From assembly GCA_965644295.1 (NCBI GenBank), contig CBFFRP010000169.1:1-64000 (forward strand): a stretch of 64,000 nucleotides of DNA. Direction: 5' to 3'. Numbering within the stretch: the first letter of the stretch is position 1; each line of letters starts with the position of its first letter. The position numbers and the translations under genes were made by a program. The notes beneath the pieces were generated by a model. That model saw only the letters and a list, made by a program, of their open reading frames with translations, was not told the origin of the DNA and searched no databases. Source of the DNA: Paraphysomonas bandaiensis (taxonomy: Eukaryota; Chrysophyceae). Of this stretch, positions 55,639-64,000 are shown piece by piece.

Positions 55639-58559
55639 TTATAGGAATTCTTGTTTTAAGAAAAGAAATATCAGGTTCGCAATATTATATTGATTAGACC
55701 AACCTTTGATAACATCATCCACATCAGATAATTTTAGAGGCTTTAACAGAATTTTGTCCACTCCTGCAGATTTGAACTCTTCCACATCGTCCGGGAGAAT
55801 ATTTCCTGTCACAGCGACCACATGTCCAGTGAACTTAAGTTCGTGTCGTAATAAGCGCGTGGCCTCGATACCACCCTTTGATAATCAGACATAATCAGAT
55901 GATAATTAAATATGGCTCAAGAGATCGTACCATATTTGGCATAACAGAATCCATGAATATGATATTATAAGGGGTACTCTGAAGATTTTCTTTCACCATA
56001 CTAAGAGCTTCCACTCCATCGCAAGCCTAAACACAGTTTCATTCATATACAACGCTCAGTCAGAGTTGATACCTCATCAACAATTTCAAATCTATTCGAC
56101 ACTGCACGTACTACCATTTTTCTATTTAGAGCAGAGTCATCAACTGAAACAAAGTACACTAAATAAACAAGATGAATATCAAAGAAAGTATACTCACCCA
56201 CAAGAGCTCTTTCAAATCGACGCCCTCCAGATAAACTAGGTGAACACGGGGTATCACATATATCACTTGGTGTCTTCGGGGCCGCTCTATCAGTTCCCGA
56301 TTCCAGGTCACTATAGGCAACAACTTTAGTGGGTGTTGGTGATGCTATTTTATTATCATCTGGGGCCGTATGGGTTGTAGGTGGAATCAGTCCTAATTCG
56401 AAGAAAAACACACTTCCACTGGTAGAGGTTTCATCTGATATTACTCCAATGCGGCCATGGTGTAGTTGGACAATCATTTTCGAAACTAAGAACGTTTACA
56501 TGAGTAATTTAGAGAGTTAAATCATATAGCCGTACTGTAAAGGCCAAGCCCAGATCCTTTCCCGCTTTGAAGCTCAGCCGCATTAAATTGTACATATTGA
56601 TCAAAAAGGCGCTTTTGCTGCTCCTGTCGATGTAATGTATATTAGAGGTCATAAAATAGGTCGGGCACATAAGCGGCGCAGTCACTTCGTGCACCTGTGA
56701 TAGCCCTCGTCCTGAATCATGAACCTCAATTCTGACTGCATCCCAACTGTCATCTTCACTGTACCACCAGTGTGACCAACAGTAATCACACACCCAATAA
56801 ACCATACCTCTGGGCTATTCGACAATCTCCAATCACTCTGAAAGGCTTGGGATCAATCGCCGTCTCGGACTTGTTCCTCTAAAATTACACCATGTCATAA
56901 CAGATACATTAGACATCAAATAACATCTCACCATTTTGCACCGATGTGCTTTCACAGAAACCGTCCCACCCGCCGGTGTAAATTTGAGTGCATTTGTGAC
57001 AAGATTTCTCAATACCTACAGTACGAGAATATAACAATGGTCAAATATGCGCCTTGCGTTTACTAAGACATCACAAACATGTCACTCAATAGAGCGAGTT
57101 TGACACTGACCACATTAAAACTAAAGAAACTAACAGACCTGGGAAAGTTTATGTTCGTCTGCCATGATATATGCCCCCTCTAGTGAGGGTGAAATACAGT
57201 TAATCCCTGTGAAGCTAAAATCTATCCCTCCAAGGCGAGCCTAATATACCTTCTGTCATTGTGTTTCGTACAATAAATGTTCAAAGAATACTACGGTATA
57301 TAGTTACGTACTATAATACGTGGCCACTGATCAGAAAGTACGTGACAAAAAACACACCTGAACCTCCAGGGGAGTAACAGTGTCTCGAATAAATTTCCTC
57401 ACATCAACGGCTTTTAGTTCGAGCTCCATACCTCCTTCCCGTAGTTTATCGAACAAAAGTAAATCGTTAAGGATAGTAACCGCGGACTCGCAGGACGTCT
57501 GCATGTCATTGAGAAGTACACGGGCGTCTCGTGCATTCGAAGAGGAGCCCTGGAGCAGTTCGTGAGACTGCATCAACTGAATACCCATGAATACGATATT
57601 GAGAGGTGTTCGAACCTCGTGGGAAACATAGCGAACGAATTTCTTCTGTGTTTCAAGTCTGCTCTGGAATTGTACATGTTAGAACCAGTAATAACACACA
57701 AATTAGTCACAGTTCATGTCAACACATTACTACATAAAACAGTGGTGGGTAGCCATATCCACTTGAATGCATGTCACACCTTCGCTATAGTAATGTTGCG
57801 GTGTAATGATCGGCCAGGATATATGAAGCATACGATGCACATAATAATGTCCACCCACAACAGAGTCAGCAGCTGATCACTGCCAGTGTCGGACCACGAG
57901 GTATACCCAAACGAATAAACAATTACCCACTTGAGAACAATGTTAGTACTCAACGACACCTCCAACAAGGATGTGCCAAGTCTCACAGAGGAGCTCCATA
58001 TAATATCGTATATAGTCGTGAGCACAATTCCGGTAAGTCCAACCCACAAGAGTATCGTGATTACAGTGCCCCATAGAGGAATTAAGTCTAGAAATGGCAA
58101 AAAAGCATACCCTGGTAAGGACAGCACCAAAAAACAACCGCAGAATTGCAAAATTCTCTGCTGAAGTGGAGGTAGATTAGGTAACACGGCACAAAAGAGT
58201 CCACCAACAATTAATGTTATCCTCGAATATTCACAGCATATCACAACTGACATGATCCACACATGTCCATGGCCAGTTATATATATAACTAGATTCGGAA
58301 ATAGAAGAGAAGAAATAATAAACCCTCTCGATATTATAGCATAATAAGGGAGCGGAACTGTCACCACATCAAACATAAACGGTATCGCGATAGCCATAGC
58401 GGCTACAATAGAGTGTAGGAATTCAAGCCCATGTACGCTACGGTCGCTATATCGTAACTCCCAGCCGAGTAATAGCGGGATATAGCACACTAGAGACGCT
58501 GCTGCAAACAACGCCGGTACAGAAAGAAGAGAGAGTTTGGAAGACGATGTTTGCTTCAT
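55639..58559 (-). CDS. Hybrid sensor histidine kinase with multi-TM input domain
   Basis: Eleven exons join in frame to 728 residues: 58559-57780, 57663-57358, 57240-57139, 57015-56932, 56878-56808, 56758-56695, 56623-56536, 56485-56198, 56143-56073, 56026-55931, 55875-55639. Exon 1 encodes about seven hydrophobic helices (260 residues). Then come a dimerisation helix with phospho-acceptor H in RYVSHEVRTPLN, an ATPase domain with N box (VLRNLVTNALKFTP), G1 box (RIEVHDSGRGLS), F box (RLFDQYVQFNA) and G2 box (GKGSGLGLYISKM), and a C-terminal receiver domain. The receiver has DD in VDDSALNRK, the phosphorylated Asp in IIFMDSVMPNMGG, T in VTGN and K in LLKPL. All catalytic residues are present. 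It should autophosphorylate on His, pass phosphate to its own Asp, then to a phosphotransfer protein. The membrane domain lacks a recognised ligand fold. The last exon may have one more small intron near 55703. Confidence 0.87.
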
Positions 58560-59214
58560 TTAATAGCTAGACATCGAATACAGGAAGTAGTATGGTTGAT
58601 GATGCTCCTCGTAAGGTACTGGATCCTTATACAATACTCCGCTTACTAATCAGAGTATTGTGTAATATTTATAGTGTTTAACGCAAGCCACTGGGCAGTC
58701 TTTGGGGATGAGGGGGCAAGAAAGTCCTTCGCTTCTTTACACTGACATACTCCTCACACTAAGTCTTGATGTCTGCTCCACTGGCATATACTCCTATGTA
58801 TACTGCTGCACTACGATACTATACACTATGGCTGTACAACGTAAAGTAAAACCCTTCTTTCCGGTTCTGCTTCAACTAAAAATCATACGGGATAAGAGTA
58901 GTGCCTCCCTTCCACTCCTATCTCTGAAATTTATCCAATGGTTTTGATTGTTTCCTATTTGATAGGGTAGTTATGAAAGGGAATCACCCAATCACATGGC
59001 CCTTTTTTTTGATAAGATCGCAAAGTCCACACACCACTTGAATGGTGCCAATGTGGACTACTTTGTATATGCATAATACTGTACACAGACACCAGCAGAA
59101 CAGAATACATCGATACGTAGTCTAGAAATATTATGTACATATGTACACCATACACATACTGTACCTCTTTAACATACTTACAATCGCCTGCAATACTATA
59201 ACAAACATTAACAG
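58560..59214. promoter_or_regulatory. Divergent promoter, histidine kinase / small membrane protein
   Basis: The 655 bp between opposed starts contain TATACTGCTGCA at 58799-58810, one base from the TATACTGCTGTA motif at 19921, preceded by CATATACTCCTATG. A short plus-strand frame at 58702-58947 has no motif and is not called. Confidence 0.45.
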
Positions 59215-59652
59215 ATGGGTGATATAGTTGAAGAAGAGTCACGAAAAGGTGCGCTGCATCTTGGAAAATTGGGTTCTATTCTTGGAGTGCTGTTGGCTCT
59301 ACAGGGAGGGGCATTCTACCTCTATACGGGAGCTCGCTCTATGACGGCCGCAATTCCCACTGCTTTCGGTATCCCCTTACTAATTTCTTCATTGCTGATG
59401 ATGAAGTATGCTCAAAGTTCAACTAAGATGGTGTCAATCACAGCTCACACTGCTGTTATGTGCTCTTTGTTGGGGGCCATCGGTGGTAGCGCAATGGGAG
59501 TCGTGGGAATAGTAAAAGGAAAGCCACTAACAACAATTGTGGACTGCCTCCTTCTAGGTGTTTTATGTATATTTCATGTAGTAGCTTCAGTTCAACACTT
59601 TATCAAGATATCGAAGTTGAAGAAAGCTGCCAGGATGTCTAAAAAGGACTAA
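59215..59652 (+). CDS. Small four-helix membrane protein, family unknown
   Basis: The 145-residue intronless protein is not recognised. It has four hydrophobic segments at about 17-37 (LGSILGVLLALQGGAFYLY), 47-66 (IPTAFGIPLLISSLLMM), 74-99 (glycine-rich, SLLGAIGGSAMGVVGIV) and 106-127 (TIVDCLLLGVLCIFHVVASV). The tail is basic (KISKLKKAARMSKKD). Start MGDIVEEES has good context and no upstream exon is evident. Glycine-rich helices suggest tight helix packing. The tail KKD is not a canonical KKxx retrieval signal. Confidence 0.65.
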   Translation: MGDIVEEESRKGALHLGKLGSILGVLLALQGGAFYLYTGARSMTAAIPTAFGIPLLISSLLMMKYAQSSTKMVSITAHTAVMCSLLGAIGGSAMGVVGIVKGKPLTTIVDCLLLGVLCIFHVVASVQHFIKISKLKKAARMSKKD

Positions 59653-60614
59653 TGGTTATATATTGCGCGGACGTTTGGCATACGGAGGGCATAGCTTCAT
59701 GCGATTCGATTTCTTGTTTGGTACTGAACGGTGTTGTTTTGATGTTATACCGTAAATGGTAGGTATTGAAGGTGGTATTACGATTGTTAGTTTTCGCAAA
59801 GGTGTAGTTCGAATTCTGATAGCCCGTGAAGTGCTCATTTTATTTCCGTATCATGAAATGAAACAATTCGTGGGAGAATACATAATTTTGGCAGTTTGAT
59901 GTATTAACTAGATCTACATCTCGTAAGGGCTCTAAACCATCAATTTTCGCCTCATATAATTGTGGACACGTAAGAGTTATCGACAGTGCAACGTGGTAAT
60001 ACTTGTAAACAGTATGTCTAGATATCTAGTCAATTTCGATTTTGGTATATTCATTCTTACATTCTCAATGCCGGGCGGTATACATATTGCATGGTATAAA
60101 ACATGAGGATATATATGGGGAAAGTAAAAAGCAAATAGCTGCCCCGATTGATAAACTGGGCTTATCTGAAATTACTCTGGTTAAAACTCCACAGATTCAA
60201 CATACACCTACACTACTTTCACTGTATGCTACATTTTTTTGATTCATTGCACTTACGCTTCTATTACTGGACTCTACGACTCTCTACTGTAGTATGTGAA
60301 AAGGGAGTGCCTTCTTTATTGCTGTTACATTGAAAAGTGTCAGTAAATTCATTAGAATAAAGATTTGTATAGTCATAAGGTATTAGCACAAAAGTACCAG
60401 TTTAACCGGTACTGCGTAGTAGCTACAGAAAATTGATGTAGATAAGTACATGCGTACATATTGGGCTTGAGCCCCTCTACTATACAGTACTCATGAAAAC
60501 TTCATAAACTTCAAACTGTACAGCATATAACTTTTGATTTCAACATATACACGAGGGTCAATATTATTAAAATTCATTCCAATCATATACTGTCTCTACT
60601 ACCACAACGATAGA
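59653..60614. other. Convergent intergenic region
   Basis: It lies between the 3' ends of the small membrane protein gene and the WBP11-like gene. No gene or repeat recognised. Confidence 0.4.
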
Positions 60615-62590
60615 TCAATCGAAGCCTCCTAGCTCATTTATTTCGGCCATAAAACTCTCATATACATCATCTACAGATGCGCTATTATCTGTACTAGTGG
60701 TTCTTGCCTCCTTTTTACCGCTGTTAGTGCTTTCTCCACGAGGTTGTGCTCCAGGAGCTCGAACTTTGTCATCGGTGGAAGTTTCAACTCTCCTGAATTT
60801 AGCTAAAGTGGCAGCCGTGGATTGTTTACTAGCTTCTTGCTGCTGTCTCTTTACTCTCAGTGCAGCAGGGACGAATGACACAAGCTCAGCCCCCACCTTG
60901 ACTAGCTTCGGTCCCTGTACCTTTTTTACCCCCACAGGTACCGGTACATCCACTCCTGTGTATCCTGATGATTCATTTTGGCTTCGTCCAGCTTCGCTGT
61001 CCGACGATGACGGTACAGAAGGACCAATCGAGGGTCCAACGGACGGGTATTGATCTATATGGGGACCATAGGTTTCACCAGACGGGCCCTGAGGTCCTAC
61101 AGTAGGATAGCTTCCTGCAAGCGGTCCCACCGGTGGGCCGCTAGGCCCTAAAACAGGCCCTTCGGGAAGTGCAGCCGAGGGTGCTGTGCTATCTTCGCTA
61201 ACGGCCTGCCTCCTCCGACGCATGAGCTCTGCCAGATCAACAGTTGGCCCAACTGATGTTGAAGGAGAAGGTTCAACTGAAGCTACTTTATCTTCGTGTA
61301 CAACCTCCCTCCTGCGTCGCATGAGCTCTGCAAGGTCCACTGTACCGCCTTCGGTACCAGAAGTTGGTGCGGGCATAGGAGAGGGTGTGGTCGTACTTGT
61401 CTCAACCGGTTGTTGCACTGAAACAACAGGACTGTGTTCTGGGAGCTGTGGGCCAGATACTACTTCTAGATGCTGCTCATCCTTTTCGGCAGATGGTGGC
61501 TGAGAAGTCGCTGTAGTGCTACTGCCATTACTGGGGTGTACGTATCTTTCGGTGTACCCTTCTGCCGCGGGATCCAAAGGATCCACCACTGGCACTTGAG
61601 ACCGTTGTCTTGGTGCATGATGTGCAGGCATACGCGAAGGCTGAGCTCCAGGTGTCTGATGAGGATAACCGCTAGACTGGGGAAGATAGCCACCCATTGG
61701 CACTGGGGGGGCGGAGGAAATATTTCCAGGTGGTCTTGGAGGCGGGAGCGGTACTCCATGCATACCTCCCACAGGTAGCGGTGCACTACGTCCATTAGGT
61801 GGTACTCCCCGTAAAAATGGTGCACCTGTAACTCCTGGCTGCATACCAGGCACACTAGGTGGCATTCTAGGGGGCGGAGGCGGCGGAGGAGGAACGGTAC
61901 CAGCTCCATCTACAGGTCCTTGAGGACGGTACATGGGTGGTTGACCAGGAGGTGGTGCTCCAGTGGGGTTAAACACGGGGTGATAGTACACACTTTCTTC
62001 AGGTTTACGGGGTGCCGGAGCAGGTGGTGCGGCCGCTGAAGTACGCTCTTGGCCATCAGATGAAGCTCCAACGCCCTATATAAGCTCATGTCATACTAAT
62101 CATTTACCATGCATACCGTTAAGTATATAACATGGGTCAATAATGGACCACAACAAGATTCAGTCGATAAATATGATTTCTTACCTTCGCCCTCTGTTTT
62201 CTGTCTGCAACGATCTTCATTGCTTTCAACTATATGACACATACACATCAAATTCCAAGCACACACAATAATGATAGAGCACCTCCTTGAGACGATCCTT
62301 AAGTCCTTTATCCAGTTTATTGGCATCTGATTCTTTTTGTACACGACGAATCTAAACAATTGCACATCAGACTTCACACAAGCGACATAGCATCACAGAC
62401 AGCACCTCATTCTCTATCTGCTCAGGGTTGTTAAGCAGATTGGCAACTTCCCTGACTTTCTCTCTTTCTTTCTTACTCTTTTTAATTTCCTGTATATCTA
62501 TTATTAATATAAGGAATAGCAGGTATGGCTGTCTACCTTCTTCTTCTGCTCCTTACGATAAGCATCCGCTGGATTGAGACCTTTACCCAT
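60615..62590 (-). CDS. WBP11: WBP11-like WW-domain-binding splicing factor
   Basis: Five exons join in frame to 570 residues: 62590-62537, 62489-62406, 62351-62283, 62229-62185, 62075-60615. The N-terminus is the diagnostic WBP11 start MGKGLNPADAYRKEQKKK, then EIKKSKKEREKVREV, LLNNPEQIENEIRRVQKESD and KLDKGLKDRLKELKAM. The long last exon is Pro/Gly-rich with PPPPPPPRMPP and PPGQPP stretches that would bind WW domains, two copies of VDLAELMRRRRxxVxED, and the family C-terminus DDVYESFMAEINELGGFD. WBP11 (NpwBP/SNP70) is a nuclear pre-mRNA splicing factor that binds PQBP1 and regulates PP1 phosphatase. I do not see a clear PP1 RVxF motif. The doubled LAELMRRRR element is worth noting. The gene is head to head with ATG13. 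Confidence 0.92.
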
Positions 62591-63070
62591 TATAAATCCA
62601 CGTTTAAATTAAGTCCACAAGTAATTATTCATAGCGCTGTTGGGAAGGAGTTAACAATGTATGAACACACTGACAGAGTGCGTTTGTATAGCCACTATGG
62701 ACAGAGGCGATTTAACGAGCCACAGCATACACATCTAGATTCCACATATATTTCAGTTTTATTATTTCCGTCTATTCAAGATACGCTTATGCTACCGTAT
62801 AATCAGTGTATTTCCAGGATTTCTTCTTTGTCCGTGTTTTTTCTTCTTCATTTGAGTCCAAAAAGCTGACAATTTCTTGACTCATCTCAACATGCTGCAT
62901 ATGGAGATCAACTACTGCCTGTATATATTCACTTATCTCATCACTCCTCTGGCATTCTTACGCCATATTACTCTTCTCTTGAATGAGAAGACACCGAGGC
63001 GAATGAGTGTATAAAATGACCTTTGAATCACTATTTCTTTTACTCAATATGCTCCTGTGAGCCGTGAATC
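62591..63070. promoter_or_regulatory. Divergent promoter, WBP11 / ATG13
   Basis: 480 bp between opposed start codons. No good copy of the palindromic motif is seen, so that motif is not universal. An 114-codon plus-strand frame from 62525 is an antisense shadow of WBP11 exon 1 and upstream DNA. Confidence 0.5.
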
Positions 63071-64000
63071 ATGACTGATATTCAGAGTTCATTTAAACAA
63101 AAGACTAAACAAATTATATATGATGGCATTCAGAAGTCCTTTGAGATAGTCGTATCCTGTCATGATAAAAACTGTGTGCCGAGAGTAGAAGCGCCCAGTG
63201 GCCGTCACTCTGACAGCACAAACTTCGACTATATTAAATATAAGACTAAAGAGTTAAAACAGAATCTTCATACGCCTTATGTACTTGATTTGTTCCTTGA
63301 TGTCGACAACAATAAAGGTGTGAAGAGTTTGCTACTAGAACGGTGGAATATTCACTATGACACGAAACGTCGGGATACGAAGGAAGGCCGGATCAGTTCC
63401 GTCAACAAGCATATTGGTATCATGATGCGAACGTTGTATTGCTTTGTGCGTTTGTTACCGGCCTTTCAGCTGTCCACTCAGTCAAGACAGTGTCCTATAT
63501 CGTTTCGGATATACAACGCTGAATCTGGGTTCGAGAATAGGGATAGATTCGAGACAAGCGTCATGAGTTATGCATTTCCACCTATTCCTACCCCATTCGG
63601 CAATCTCACCCTCACCCTGAGGTACCTGGACTCTGAGAGCATCAAGGTCAGTTTTTGTGTTACATGAGTGCACAGAGGTATAATGAATTATGATCAGGCA
63701 ATATACAGCGAGGATGTTCCTGCTCAACTTCCCTCACCTGCTCAAGGGCACAAAGAAAGAGAGAGAGCTGATAGCAGTGAAGGTATATATTATTTTCACT
63801 GCAATGTTATTGATGTTTAGCCGTATGTCGTTACCATGTTTACATTCACTGAGTATATGATCCTTGACAGACCAGAGGAGGCGAAGCCTTGATAGGAGGA
63901 GACACTCTGTAGCTCTTACTCATGACCCCATTCCGATTCCTAATTCGCGGCACGGCCAGCCCAGTTCGTCAGGTAATTTGATTACTTTGGAGGTGTCATA
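63071..64000 (+). CDS. ATG13: ATG13 autophagy protein, 5' part, truncated by window end
   Basis: Exons 63071-63646, 63698-63782 and 63871-63972 join in frame; GTAATTTG then starts an intron that runs past the window. The N-terminal HORMA domain of ATG13 is clear: SFKQKTKQIIYDGIQKSFEI, VLDLFLDVDNN, LLLERWNIHY, NKHIGIMMRTLYCFVRLLPA, FRIYNAESGF and LTLTLRYLDSE. ATG13 is the regulatory subunit of the ATG1/ULK1 kinase complex that starts autophagosome formation, and TOR signalling controls its phosphorylation. The second and third exons begin the disordered region (Arg/Ser-rich, RRRSLDRRRHSV), where kinase sites and the ATG1-binding region usually lie. Confidence 0.88.

Noticed and set aside
62525-62869. 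114-codon plus-strand frame starting with a leucine-rich, signal-like stretch
   Set aside because: Its 5' part is the antisense of WBP11 exon 1, whose identity is certain; the apparent signal peptide is the complement of Lys-rich codons.
1-64000. tRNA, rRNA, CRISPR or bacterial operon features
   Set aside because: No B-box-like tRNA arms in a cloverleaf context, no rRNA, no spaced direct repeats; spliced genes rule out a prokaryotic reading.

Overview
This is a nuclear eukaryotic window. Coding exons are split by short GT-AG introns (44 to about 130 bp, most near 50 to 60), intergenic DNA is AT-rich, and there are no operons. Proline-Ser/Thr 'PTSxPSxxP' mucin-like linkers, REJ/PKD-type ectodomains and a Copia element point to a stramenopile-type protist or alga. 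That placement is inference; no rRNA or organelle marker is present.

Layout. 0.8-7.5 kb: a frameshifted gene of unknown family, followed by an intact Copia retrotransposon with LTRs identical by eye. 7.5-12.8 kb: transposon graveyard (hAT remnant, TIR miniature elements, two doubtful tiny spliced genes). 12.8-15.6 kb: a divergent pair, DEDDy 3'-5' exonuclease and membrane-anchored WS/DGAT-type acyltransferase. 15.6-18.9 kb: a decayed piggyBac-like transposase and dispersed repeats. 18.9-21.2 kb: a divergent pair, mitochondrial ECHDC3-like protein and a five-exon GNPTG-like MRH lectin. 21.2-26.7 kb: repeats, a double-TPPP/p25-alpha gene with an IQ motif, and a probable broken gene. 26.7-29.1 kb: a divergent pair, two-box HMGB protein and PPOX-fold flavoprotein. 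29.1-31.3 kb: repeats and a second hAT remnant. 31.6-54.8 kb: two related giant cell-surface genes head to head (2461 and 4202 aa), with a small TMEM42-like gene between them. 55.6-59.7 kb: a hybrid sensor histidine kinase divergent from a small four-helix membrane protein. 60.6-64 kb: WBP11-like splicing factor divergent from ATG13, which runs off the end.

Most intact genes lie in close head-to-head pairs. Four of the shared intergenic regions carry a recurring motif set: the palindrome GTATACCGGTATAC, or close variants, and/or TATACTGCTGTA. This is the best candidate here for an undescribed promoter signal. The other strong item is the pair of giant H-lectin-like/PT-repeat/REJ membrane proteins, which share a domain order and a juxtamembrane SRRLQ motif and differ in membrane topology. 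Many genes were recovered by joining exons by hand; the coordinates of spliced genes span first to last exon, with exons listed in the evidence.
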